Positions 1 through 11,225 of a DNA stretch of 64,000 nt are shown piece by piece. The notes below the pieces were generated by a model. The model saw nothing but the letters and a program-made list of their open reading frames with translations. It ran no database searches and was not told where the DNA came from. Source of the stretch: Lunularia cruciata (Eukaryota; Streptophyta; Marchantiopsida; Lunulariales; Lunulariaceae); NCBI GenBank assembly GCA_948567375.1, contig OX419761.1:36308243-36372242 (forward strand), written 5' to 3'. The position numbers and the translations under genes were made by a program. How positions within the stretch are numbered: position 1 is the first letter of the stretch; each line of letters begins with the position of its first letter.

Positions 1-21
1 GTTCTTTCTATGCACATTTTG

Positions 22-80
22 AGATAGTGACACCCTTGAAATAGTGACACCTAGATGCCACTTCAATACATGTCACTATA
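22..80 (-). repeat. End fragment of a Tigger-like transposon
   Basis: The segment repeats the motif TAGTGACAC and reads TAGTGACACCTAGATGCC. In reverse complement it closely matches the left subterminal region of the complete Tigger-like element at 18672-20834 (about 18690-18730). It is therefore probably the remnant end of a related copy in the opposite orientation, cut by the window edge. No terminal CAG and no transposase are visible here. The match is by eye over about 45 bases. Confidence 0.55.
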
Positions 81-2180
81 ACATTGAAATGGGATGGTCT
101 AAACCATCCTTGTGTTATATGAGGACACCACAACTTGCAAAGTTGGATGCATCATTATGGACATGAAACAATTTTATCCAATTTGGATATCATTATTGAT
201 ATTGTCAATATATATAGATGCTTACAATAGATTGAAACCTAGTTTGCATTTCTTTGTCCATTTGAATAACTTGGATGGTTTAAGTACAATAAAAGATGCA
301 TGTTCTATTTGGCTTGATGAACCTCCTATGAAGTCACACCAAACTTAAGAATGCTTTAAGAGACCACCACTTTGTTTGCTTGATATTGAATCTTGAAGTG
401 TTTAGAAGGATCTATTCCTTCTTAAATATATGTCCTTGTAGAAGCTCAAATTATATATGTCCTTCTAGAATCAAGTAATTGTTGCTTTTAAGATATAAGA
501 AGACTATCTAGCATTAAGATAATATTCTTATATCTTAAGAGGTAACAATTACTTGGATATACACACTAAAACCATCCAAGAACAAATACATATCATTGCA
601 TTGCTATTCTATTACATCCAATATTGAGTCATTGTAAGATAAGGATAAGGCATAGGTTATTATGTCCTTATTTGGCTTTGATAATTAACAAAAACAAGGA
701 ATTTTCCATTTTTGTTAGAACCACAACAACAAAGGATAGCCAAGAAGGAGTATGAATTGGGTAGATGAAGCATAACTTCAAATTTTTTTGATTGAATCCT
801 TTACGTTATTGGCAGATTAGATTCAAACAATGAGTACCTTGAACTAGTTGTACTCTGTTAAGAGGATTAATTTTCTATACATAGGAGGTGGTAAGAATTC
901 ACTTCATATCCTTGTAATCCTAAGCAAAGGTCTTTTTACTTATGAACAAGTGTTATCAAGCAAACCTCATAATTTAGGTCTTCTAATACAACCAAAGTTT
1001 GACATTCTTGTGCTTTGTTTCAATGTTAAATTGTACTCCTTAGTTTGCTATTTTGACATGGTAGTTTAGTTAATGATATTCTCTCTCTTGGCTATTTTTG
1101 GTGGCCAAAGCTTTGAAAATTTTGGTATTTTGCACCAAGGGAGTTACCATAGAAGATACTCACTAGTTTCTTGAAATTAAATTGATTTTGTAGGATTGGT
1201 AAATTTCAACTTGCAATGACCTTTTTCATACACAATCAAATCAATTCTCTATGGCCAATTTTGGATGAATGTTGAGAAGTACTTCCTCAAGCAACAAGTG
1301 TTCCTTTCTTTCCTCCATATTCTTTGCAAAGCATTAGAAAATTGTAGTAAAATGCTACTCTTTCTTTACAAGATCAACAGTTGCCACAAGGGCCAGATCA
1401 GTATGCTTATCCAAGGACTCAGTTTCCTCTTGATTGGTTATTCCATTGGTCCAATCAATCCAGGGTAGCCAAGTTTTGCTAGCTTGAGATTCCTGATTAC
1501 ATATGATCTTTGCTTCTCAGATTACATATAATCTACTTAAATAATGCCAATTGTTTTCCTTATCATTCATGGCTAATTGAAACCATAAGCTTCTAAAATT
1601 AGAAAAAATCTTTTATGGAAGGAACTTTTTCATTGACTTTTGTCCATTCAACATACTTACCCAAAATGGAGCTGTTTGTAAGTTGTGACGGCCTGGCCAC
1701 TTCATAAGGTATTCAAGCATGAGGTTGAATCTTGATCTCACTCAGCCAATATTGATATCATTGAGATTGGTCCTATAGACAATTATCCAATTCTTAAGTA
1801 CAAGCCATATAGCAAAAAAGACTTGTTGAATATTGACTTAAGTAGTATTATAATCCATTCCTTATGTTGGAGAGACAAGTTAGTATTCCATGTTACAATG
1901 TTAAACCATTTAGATTCTAAAAAGTGTTTAGCCATGGCTTGCCTTGCTTATGCATATTTTTTCTTTCTTCTTTGTTCTTTCCTTGCTTCCTCTGGTAGTT
2001 TAATAGCTTTAGTCACATCTTGTAGTTTCTATCAAAAGTTGTCCAATGCTTGTTCTTAGGCCATTAGGTAAATTTGAAGTACTTGAGTCAAAATGACTAC
2101 TACCTTAGTGTTGGTTGTTGATGACACTTTTTAATGAGGAACAAATGGCTTGATTCTGTACTAATCTCACTTTTTAGTTT
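81..2180. other. Gene-poor AT-rich stretch
   Basis: I see no supportable gene. Open frames are short and have biased, low-complexity composition. The only clear structure is the foldback at 472-555. Confidence 0.6.
472..555. repeat. Foldback (inverted repeat, about 30-bp arms)
   Basis: The left arm 472-501 and right arm 525-555 are near-perfect reverse complements around a 23-base loop. Arms begin CAAGTAATTGTT and end in the complement AACAATTACTTG. The size (about 84 nt) fits a small-RNA hairpin or the stub of a foldback MITE. Which of these it is cannot be decided from sequence alone. Confidence 0.7.
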
Positions 2181-3100
2181 TTAGTTAAAGTTTACATTGG
2201 GAAATGACATTTCCTTAGCTATCATGTTGAACTTGCACCTAGGTTGCAACCTCCTCCATCTACCTTGCTTTTTTAACTCTCTTGATCTTTTTTTGCGTCC
2301 TTGGTGGAATGTATGTACTTTTTTCCTACAACTGAAATAGAAGTTGCCATATGGAATTTGGACTGCAAGTGGTGGAATGGTGGTTGAATGAATTACCACT
2401 TTGTTTGCATAAGTTCCACCTTTCTTCTTGCTATATAGATTTTCCCATGTGTATTTTTTTGGCACTAGTTGCAAAACTAGGGCATCTTCCAACACCATCA
2501 CTTGTCTTGGAACATATCTAAAAGTAGCAGGTTAGGTTCATGGTCCAATTTCAAGTGATCAAGTTTAGCATCTCCTCTATATTTTCACTATCTCAAATAG
2601 TTTCTTTTCTAGTTTAGTTGCAGTAGTCCTTCAACTACTACCATGGGTTGGGTTTGTCTAGAGACTCTCTCCTTTCATCCACCACCTTCGGATCCACTAA
2701 TCTCAACCTTAGTGTACTTGTATTGGCGTTTCTTATAAAATGCTTGCTTGATCCTTCTGACCTCTTGTAAAACCTGGTTAAAATCTAGATGATTCATGTT
2801 TGCTTCCAACGTAATCGAGGAAAATAGTTCATAATTTAAGCCTACAGTGAAGAAATGATCCAAAATTGATGTATCCTTTAGATCTCCTCCATGTTAGCTA
2901 GTGATAATCTAACAATGACTAACATAGTCAATCACGGCTACATTTGCCTTTTTCTCATATAAACAATAGTTGATCCAACTCTGATCCTGAGTCCTCATCT
3001 TTTGATTGCTTCTTCATTTAAGTGACCAATTTGGTTACCTCATCCCTCGTTGACAAATAGAATGCTATCTTCTTGTTTATGTCTGATATGCAATGCTGTC
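2181..3100 (-). pseudogene. Possible decayed retroelement coding remnant
   Basis: Minus-strand frames here (106 aa at 2181-2501, 62 aa at 2675-2863) have lysine- and arginine-rich, protein-like composition, and one contains a stretch resembling a worn gag zinc-knuckle region (SCRKKVHTFHQ). I cannot assign a family. It is reported only as a weak coding fossil with several breaks. Confidence 0.2.
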
Positions 3101-3299
3101 TTTTTGTTAGATAAGCAATTTCTTAGTGGAGTTGCAATACTGGTTCTTGTAATGTTCACACCAACGCTGTCAAAAGCATGACATTTTGGTATCATGCATT
3201 ACTCATCATTCACCGTTACCCATAACATTAGAAAGTCCTTAATTGCCTTTCCTCGACGCTCCCAAATGGATATTTCTTTTTTCCTCTATTAGTTTTCTC

Positions 3300-3505
3300 A
3301 AGAATTGCAAATCTCCATTTTCACTCCCTACTTCCCATTGTCTTCAACAAGCTAAACACTCCTATTTTATCCACTGCCTCAACATCCCCCTGTAGGCAAT
3401 TTCTTTTGTCGTGTTATCTTTTACCAGGATTTAAGAAACTCCACTTTCAATCTTCACTTCCGATTGTCTTCGACATGTTGGACACACTTATTTATCCTCT
3501 GACCC
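3300..3505. repeat. Diverged tandem duplication, about 134-bp period
   Basis: Two pyrimidine-rich segments, 3300-3378 and 3433-3505, share an ordered set of words (AAGAA, CTCCA-TTTTCA, CTTCC-ATTGTCTTC, ACACTCC/ACACACTT, TTTATCC). This suggests an old duplication of about 134 bp. Between 3100 and 4690 I see no gene. Confidence 0.35.
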
Positions 3506-3998
3506 GAGCCCTATCTACTACCGTCAACTTTTTAGATTCCTGCCCCTAATTATTGGAGGAATGGCAAGACTGCCCCATTTTAACATTATTACCTTACTTG
3601 CTTCTTCCTTCGATTCGTTCCACGAAGTCGGACCCTACTCACCAAATCTTTTCTTGTCAAACATGAGCAAATTCATCCCCGTAGAATTAAACAGAATTGG
3701 ATTTCCTACCTTGTCATGTTAACCACCTCCTTTTTGCTTCGGGATTCACTCTTAAGCGAAGTCAAACTGTCCATACCCTATCCTCACCGAGTTCCCTTAA
3801 TCCTTCTAGATTCAAGAACTCTCCTAAATGGGCGAAATCGAGATAAACAACTCATACCATACTCGAGGTTGTTAACACTAGCAAGAAGAGGGCAAGATGT
3901 GTGGCCCTCGGTTGTCTCATGATCAGACAAGGGACAAAATATCTTCTTCCAAACCCATGAAGTAGTTGGAGGATGCAAATAATGGCATTTCTGTGGAG

Positions 3999-4018
3999 TA
4001 TATATATATATATATATA
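3999..4018. repeat. (TA)10 microsatellite
   Basis: Ten uninterrupted TA units, followed by AAATATAAATATAATGATATAATG, a looser AT-rich continuation up to about 4042. Confidence 0.95.
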
Positions 4019-4699
4019 AATATAAATATAATGATATAATGATCGGATTTCAAATGCTCTCATTTACCGGTTAACGTGCTATACCTCATAGCGATTTGGA
4101 TGGCTATCAGGAAAGGAATCAACATAACTCATGCATTGTATATTCATTTACACGGTTTCAGCTTCTTGGAGCAATTGTGAAAAGGAAAAAGGATCAAAGG
4201 TTGTTGCTCTCCGCTTCAAGTAAGTTAAATTGCACGTATACATCGTAACGATTGAAGATTTACAGTAGAAAACGAAGCGTAATCAAGAGTTCTTTGGGGC
4301 CCACTGACATGGCCCTTCTTTCCAGAGCAGCTGACCCAGCAGATCATTCAACAGATTGCATGGAATTCTTTGCTCTCCTTGAAAGTGGGGGGTAACACGC
4401 TGTCTGTCGCTGGATTCTACGCACAGACGAGTCACGACTTGTACACTTCGCAATGTATACTTATACTGCTGTTTGCGTGAGATCACTGTGCCACCCCATC
4501 TGTCAGCAGTCGTTCTATTTTCAGTTGATACAGATCAACTCCAAGTGCAGATGCTAGTGATCCCTTGTTTATAATCGCCTCCCAGAGATGAAGAAGGTCA
4601 GAGATGAAGAGTCACTAGACGTGGTGGCTTCAAAAGAGAGAAAATAAAAGAACCAAGTTACTGATCGACCTCGCAATTCTTCTGAACAATATCGAAACA

Positions 4700-6152
4700 A
4701 TGGCTATGGCATTCGGAGCTTTCGTCCTTGTGGTTCTCTCCCTGTCGGCTACTTCTGTCAGTTCCACGGTAATGTCCAATCTTTCACTTCAGAACTGTGT
4801 GATAATTGTTGTTGTCGGAAAATGCTCGCCCTTGGAACAGTCAAGCACATACCCATCATGAGATGCTCATCTGACTTGCTATGAATTCCTCTAGATGCAA
4901 GCCCCACCGTAGCACATAGTGGAGGCTCACCTTGTTTCTAATGGAACATCCCTCTGGGTTAGAGTTCACATCCGTTAATCGCTGCCCTGTGCTGCCTCGT
5001 TTGCTGAATGAGAGAGGTAAATTGAAATTAAGTTAGTGCATCCCGTCTTGCGAAGAAAAAGGAAACCCAGATGGAAATTAGGATCCTGTATGTTTTGTGT
5101 GCATATGTGTGCATATATCCTGTGTGTGCATATGTACCGCATTTTAAGATTGCCTTCCGCGCAGGAAATTCGTGACTTGAATTTTCGTCTTTCACGCTCA
5201 CGTCTTGATTGCAATTTGAGAAGACTGTAACCGAAAGCGTGAGCATTTGACACTCGAATTGCTTTAGGATCTCCGTAGGGTCGAAATGTGGTTCACTTCT
5301 GGTATCATAAGGAACCTGGTAAGGTCTCCAAGTCCAAGAACGGTACAGGAGACTAGAGGAGATTGTTCCGGTAGTTGTTTAGAACGCAATTTTGATGAAT
5401 TCTGGTGCACTCTTTCACTTTGGATTCAACTCACCTTACAAACCAATGCAAAGCTGCATAAATTTCGTACTCGAGCTAAAAGACAATTATTTTATGGTTT
5501 AGGAGAATAATGGGAGGACTGTTGAGGACTCAGTAGCTACGCAAATGATATCCCTCTACGATTATAACCTAGAGCGATCACCAAGGTGTGGAACGAACAG
5601 CGGCTCTTAGATGGTTGGGAAATGTGAGATCTGGGGAAGTTACAATTCAATGAACGTCAACAGACACATAAGAGTAACAAATTGGCATCGTATGTCATTG
5701 TGCAGGACTACTGCGTATACACTCTATTCGTGAAAACCGGGTTTCTACCCAAATCAGGAACCAACGCCAAAATCAGCACCCGATTCTTCGATGCTACTGG
5801 TAGCTCAGCACAGATTAGCAACATCACCGAATGGGGTGGATCACTCATGGGCTCAGGCCACGACTTCTTCGAGAGATCCAATGTAGACGTTTTTAGTGGA
5901 CTGGGTGAATGCGTAAAAGATCCAATCTGCGGGTTGGAACTCATATCCGATGGAAGCGGTGATCACCATGGCTGGTACAATGACTATGTTGAAGTTAGCT
6001 CGGTTCCTTCCAAGCCCGGCTTTGCATGCAATAGCCACCGCTTCACAGTTCAGCAGTGGCTTGCCAGAGATGTCTACCCCTACAAGCTGTCCGCCATCGT
6101 CGACAATTGTGAATATAACGTCCTCGCTCACACTGTCACTCATGCTGACTAA
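4700..6152 (+). CDS. PLAT/LH2 domain stress protein, two exons
   Basis: Exon 1 is 4700-4768 (23 codons) and exon 2 is 5706-6152. The intron 4769-5705 has a GT donor (ACG|GTAATG) and an AG acceptor (TTGTGCAG|GAC), phase 0, giving 171 aa. The start is chosen for its good plant context (AAACAATGGC) and because it opens a hydrophobic signal peptide (MAMAFGAFVLVVLSLSATS). The mature part is one PLAT/LH2 beta-sandwich. Diagnostic plant-PLAT patterns are CVYTLFVKTG, a WGG-LMG-GHDFFERSN block, HHGWYNDYVEV and TVQQWLARD. Four or more cysteines fit a secreted, disulfide-bonded protein. Length is close to the 170-185 aa usual for this family. Characterised angiosperm members (PLAT1-type) are ER or apoplast proteins linked to abiotic and biotic stress tolerance; that role is from family knowledge. 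The second exon-1 copy at 6710 shows local duplication. Confidence 0.92.
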
Positions 6153-6540
6153 TCAAGGCTGACTAATCATATGACTAAACAAGGCCTTCAGATCGTGGAG
6201 TTTACAGGTCAGAGTGTTGAAAATGCCGGTTTTCAACACTATTATTAATAACTTGTATTCGTTAGTCCGGGGATTGGATAGACAAAGATATGTAGGAGGG
6301 TTAAAGAAGATGAAGGATGACGAGGCCAGGTTAGGTATCTGACTCATGGCAACCAGAGGAAGATGTTCACCTCGAGGGCTTCTCTTCGCAGACAAAATTT
6401 TAATATATACCGTGATATTACTTACGAAGACGTAATGTAACAAGTCGTCGATGCATTCCTTCGTGATATTAAGTACGATCAAATTCTTCGTCGATGCATT
6501 GGTCTCTCATCTGTGTACATATGATCTTGTGGGTATGAAC

Positions 6541-6593
6541 CGAAACCCAGGAGTGGAAGGTGGGATTTTGCCACCTTCCACTTCTCGGTTTCG
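6541..6593. repeat. Strong hairpin, 23-bp arms
   Basis: Arms 6541-6563 and 6571-6593 pair at 21 of 23 positions around a 7-base loop (GATTTTG). The core is GTGGAAGGTGG / CCACCTTCCAC and the outer ends are CGAAACC / GGTTTCG. It lies about 390 bases past the PLAT stop codon and just before the duplicated exon 1. It may be a small foldback element or an RNA hairpin in a 3' UTR or intergenic transcript. Confidence 0.8.
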
Positions 6594-6709
6594 ATCATCT
6601 CTCGAGACCAGAATCATGTACATAGCAAATTTCACAACCCAGTTGCAGTGGAAATCGAATGCATAATGAAAGAACTAAACCGGATGCTTCAAGATAGAGT
6701 CGTAGACGT

Positions 6710-6880
6710 ATGGCCATGGCGTACGGAGCATTCGTCCTCGTGGTTCTCTCCCTATTGGCAACTTCTGACTGTTCCACAGTACTGTACAATGTTTGCTCTG
6801 AAATTTTTGACAATGCTGTCCGTCTGATAGTGCTGGCCTTGCGATACAGTCAAGCATCCATAATCATCTAGAGGTGAAAA
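6710..6880 (+). pseudogene. Duplicated first exon of the PLAT gene
   Basis: 6710-6778 encodes MAMAYGAFVLVVLSLLATS, nearly the same 23-codon signal-peptide exon as the intact PLAT gene, and is followed at once by GT (ACA|GTACTG). Similarity continues into the intron: both copies carry an ACAGTCAAGCA word about 90 bases past the donor. No PLAT exon 2 follows within the next 1.5 kb. It is therefore a truncated tandem duplicate, or an orphan exon that could still be spliced to another acceptor. The high identity of the coding 69 bases relative to the flanks suggests the copy was functional for some time. Confidence 0.8.
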
Positions 6881-8300
6881 GGAGCTGTTTGTGCAATGAC
6901 ACCTTGAAGTGGATTAATGGCCTTGTTACGTACAGCACAATCATTAAAATGGAAACGATGTGGAAGATGAAACGTTGTGGCAGAAATTGAGACTGATTAT
7001 GAGCTTTCTCACTTTAGCAAATGAGGAACAAGATTCCTTTCTGCACGTGAATGTACTGCTAGGATGGTGCCCAAAGACAGCAACTTGATCTGAGTCTGTT
7101 CAGAGTCGCATGGAGTGCGATCATATTTGGAACTGCAATGCACAGTAGCTTGCATAATCTGAATAGATCAGTCATTTGCATCACATGGACCCCAGAACCA
7201 CATATGTACTGAAGGTTGATGAGGCGAATGAAGAGCATGTCTGGGTCAAAACATGGATGCATGATTTGATGTATAATTAAAACTTGTAATTGATGGAGTT
7301 GTAACTGTCTGTCCTGACAATTAGGGAAGGGTATCGCCAATGAGAACGCTTATCACTTGTGACCAAATGCAAGGTTATATCTGTATCGAGTTTCAACTCC
7401 ACAAATAGGATGCTGGACGACACGCCTAAGCCTGCCAGGTTTCGATCTATCTCTCACTGACTGTACTATGTAGAGAGAGGTCTATTCCGATTTAGTTTGG
7501 ACTTTGAAGATCTATCTTCGTATAGACAATTTTGCTACAAATATATCGAGAGGCCTATTCGGATTTAATTAGGACTTTGAATTTATTGCTACAATTACAA
7601 CAACAGTGGTCTTTCATTGCTTTAATAAGGTTAACACTGAACACGAGGTTGAGATTCGCAGTTAGAACAGAGTGAGCGAAGAGACTTCTGCTTCTCAGGA
7701 GTTCATGAAAGGAAAGAAAGCGACACGCATAAGATAACAAGAAGGATGTGAAGATTACAGGATAAAACCCCAAGAGTTGAAATGGGGCAACACCCCAATA
7801 GCATCGGAATGAGTTTATTGCAATGTCTACTTTCACGGAATTTTCTCCATGGACTGGAGGTATTGCACCGGAGATCGATTCCGAACGAATCTTCAAATGT
7901 TGAATCCAAGTACAGTCTACGATTTCCTTAAGAACTTATCGATCTACACAATACATATCGTTCACAAAAGTTCCCAAATTGTTGAATCCGACTCGTGGGT
8001 GGTCATAGGATGGCGAATCGTTGCCGGTAATTAAGAGCAGAGGATGTTGAAAATCTACATCAAACGGCTGTTCCCTTGGACGAGCGATACTCCGTGCGTT
8101 TTCTTCAAAGGTTACAAACTCTCAAGATTAAGCTTCGGCTTGATCGAAAGGATCTAGCACGGGTGCAAAAATCTTTTGGCAGACTTGACCTAACTTCCAT
8201 TTTGAAAACTGTAATAAATAGTGATGCAAATATGCACTGCATTCACAAAATGTGTACAAAGCACTTTTGCATACTTCCCCTTATTGCAAATCTAGTCACA
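6881..8300. other. Intergenic, no recognised gene
   Basis: Open frames up to 113 aa exist but resemble no family I know and look like shadows. A diverged member of the dispersed GAAGACCCCATC repeat seems present at 7730-7802. Confidence 0.5.
7730..7802 (+). repeat. Diverged copy of dispersed GAAGACCCCATC repeat
   Basis: It reads GATAACAAGAAGGATGTGAA, then AAACCCC, then GAAATGGGGCAACACCCCAAT. The order of motifs is the same as in the clearer copies at 17899-18020 and 28480-28600. Spacing is similar but the central GAAGACCCCATC core is worn. Confidence 0.45.
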
Positions 8301-8608
8301 TGATGCAAGGAATGGAATTCCTGCATGCTAGTATGTAGGTTCTAAGCTAATGAAAAACTTGATCATGTTGCTTTGCCTTGCTTCTCCATATTGTTGTTCA
8401 CGCATCTCGCTGCTCAAGCTTCTTGACTATGCAGCTAATATCTCTATGAATGAATGACTCTCTTATTAAGAAGTAAGACCTATATATTCTAACCCTAACT
8501 AATGTTACCATTTGGTGCTAGGTGCTATGTACAAACTATAACACCTATAGTATAGGAACAAACTATATCAATGCCACATATACTACCATCTAAAATGCAC
8601 TTTCAACA
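8301..8608 (-). repeat. Copia fossil 3' LTR (left copy)
   Basis: Starts TGATGCAAGG and ends TTTCAACA, that is TG...CA in both readings. It is followed on the inner side by a purine run on the minus strand (AATAAGTGAGAG), the expected polypurine tract next to a 3' LTR. It aligns with 12575-12836 through shared words such as GCTCAAGCTTCTTGACTATG, TTCTAAGCTAA and AACCCTAACTAATG. Confidence 0.75.
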
Positions 8609-10649
8609 CTCTCACTTATTAAAGAACTGGTTGTAATTTATCTCCTAGTAAAAGCATAAAAGCATTTACAATTTGATTTTTGGTGTTGATGTAGCTGAAA
8701 CAGATCTCTTGTTTCTATTGTTCTCTCTCACACATTGATATTGGATCTCTATGCACTTGGTTCTCTTGTGTAATTTTGGATTCTACATCAGCTTGATAGC
8801 ACTTTGATTGTCATAGTACATCGCAGTTGGACCATCTTCTCCAAACTGCAATTCCTTTAGTGACCTGCATAGCCATATAGCTTATTTGGAAACTAGAGAT
8901 GCTGCTATGTACTCTGCCTCTGTTGTAGAAGTGATAGGCCACTTTTTTTGTTTGCTACTCCAAGCTAGAGGTCCACCATTCATCCTGAATATGAAACTAA
9001 TAAGTGACTTTGCATTATCTAAGTCACTTGAAAATCAACATCACAATATCAAGCTAGCATATTAGCAACATCAAAACCTCACCTAAATTCTAATCCATAA
9101 TCCAAAGTACCTTTGAGGTACCTGAAAATTCTGTTCACTACTGCCCCGTGTCATGATGAAGGATTAGAACTGAACTTTGCTACTATGCTAACAACATTAG
9201 CTATATCAGGTCTTATACCTATCATAACATACATTAGGGATCCTATTGCTTCTTGGTAGGGTGCTCCAATTGGTTCTCTTTCTTCCACTTGTAATCTAGC
9301 ATTTGGGTCTGTAGGAATAGCAATTGGATGTGCATCTCCAAGATTGAACCAATTTATAATCGACTCTACCTATCTTTCCCAAGTCAATCTAATTTTGAGT
9401 TTTCATATGTCACAAAAAATCTGAAGTCTTACATAGTATTTTTCTTTTCCATGTGTAGCTTCATACTCTCTACTAAGGTGATCTAACATGGTAAAAATGT
9501 GAGATTTATGTTTTACAAAAGTTAATCCATCATCTACAAAGATAGTGAGGATTATACCAAATCCACAATACACACAATGATCAAAAAGTGATGCTTGCAA
9601 CCCATATCTCATTAGGAAGTCATCCAACTTCTAGTTCTAGTTCCTTGAGGCTTGCTTCAAGCCATAAAGGCTCTTCAGCAATCTGCAAACACTCTCCTTT
9701 TGAGTTTCTATGTATCCTTGTGGCTACTCCATGTAAATTTCCTCATCCAAATCTTTGTTAAGAAAATTTGCCTTGATATTGAATTGTGCTATCTCCATAT
9801 CTTCCACTAAAATTAGTGAAAAAGAACATATATGATGGAATCAAACTTAACTATTGGAGAAAATGTCTCCTCATAGTCAATTCTTGCAAGCTATGAATAT
9901 CACTTGGCAACAAGTCTAACCTTATGCCTTGAGATTGTGCACTTAGCATCAAGCTTAATTTTATTAACCAACTTACATTTAACTACTTTTCTCCCTTTTG
10001 GAAATGTTGTTAGCTTCCAAGTCTTGTTTTCTTCAATGATTGGAATTCTTCACACATGGCCTTCACCCACTCAAATAATTGCACTACATCTTGGAAATGA
10101 ATAAGATTTGAATCTACATCTCCTCCTTCAATCTTAGCTGCAACAATGCAAGCATAAGATGTCTTATCAAAATACCACTCCCCAAGTCTCTATGGTGGTC
10201 TTCTCATTCTCCAATTTCTATGATTTCTCTATCTTAGGCATGGAAGTTGAGCTCATTTGCGAATCAAGTTCCTTGTTGCACTCATTTTATTCTTGAAGTA
10301 GATAGATGCTAGTCTCACTTGCTAATTCTTTTGTAGCTTGCTCTATGGACTCCTTTTAGCTTGTGGAAACTCTCCATCAATGCTCATTCTAGAATTTGCT
10401 TGCTCTCCATCTCACTTTTGAAAGCAATTTGTGTCCAAGTTTAGCATTTATAACCATCAATGATCAGGTTGCTCCTTTCCAAACATGGTGTCCCTACTTT
10501 CACGTACCTTGTTCTTTCCCCCTCTACTAGTCTTTCTCTCTCCATCTTCCTAATGTAGGCAAGATTGAGATGACCAAGTCTTTGGTGCCAAATTGCAATA
10601 TGTAACAATATGCAGTTTAGCGACAAAGTTAGTATGGCTAACAAAGTAG

Positions 10650-11225
10650 AGAATAGACCAAATTAATCTAGAATATTCTAGAAATATCTAGGAACCTTCT
10701 TGGGAAGCTTCCTAGCTAACTTAACTTGCACCCCAAGTAGGTAGTTTCTAGAAGGAAGCTTCTAGTAATTTCTAACTAGAAACTACCTACTTGGGGTGCA
10801 AGTATAATTGGAAACTTCTAGAAGTTGCCAATTAGCTTAGCTTGCAAGCCAAGTAGGTAACTTCTAGAAGGAAGCTTCTTGAGAAACTTCTTGATTAACT
10901 TGGCTTGCATTCCAAGAAAATGGCTCAAGGAAGCTTCTTGAGAAGCTTCTCAAGAGCTTGTATGCTCTCTATAAATACTTGGCTTGCATTCCAAGAAAGT
11001 GGCTCAAGGAAGCTTCTTGTAAGCTTCTCAAGAGCTTGTATGCTCCCTATAAATACTAGAGCCAAAGCTCATGTTAGGCATTCTGAATTTCCCTCATTCA
11101 AGTGTCTCAATGTGAGCTTCCATTCTCCTATTTCTCTCTTCAATCTCAGTCTTTCACAAATATCTAACTTCTGACATTGTTTTTTCTGTTCTAACTTCTC
11201 ACTCTCTTTATTGCTTGAATAATAG
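10650..11225 (+). repeat. LTR-like promoter block with heat-shock-element arrays
   Basis: This block interrupts the copia fossil. It contains dense alternating GAA/TTC motifs of heat-shock-element type, for example GAAGCTTCTTGAGAAGCTTC at 10930-10949 and TTCTAGAAGGAAGCTTCTAG near 10745. A tandem duplication of about 79 bp (10898-10976 and 10977-11055) gives two TATA boxes, TATAAATA, at 10970 and 11048 on the plus strand. A CT-rich leader-like stretch follows. The arrangement resembles the LTR of a heat-responsive retrotransposon (compare ONSEN of Arabidopsis), but no internal coding part accompanies it, so it may be a solo LTR. Boundaries are approximate. Confidence 0.55.
10724..10803. repeat. 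Perfect 28-bp inverted repeat
   Basis: Arms 10724-10751 and 10776-10803 are exact reverse complements (the left starts ACTTGCACCCCAAGTAGGTA) around a 24-base spacer. It lies inside the heat-shock-motif block. A perfect match in otherwise decayed surroundings points to a recent inverted duplication or to gene-conversion-like repair. Confidence 0.9.

Noticed and set aside
5286-5510. 74-aa plus frame inside the PLAT intron
   Set aside because: Lies within the intron defined by a good GT/AG pair and has no recognisable motif.
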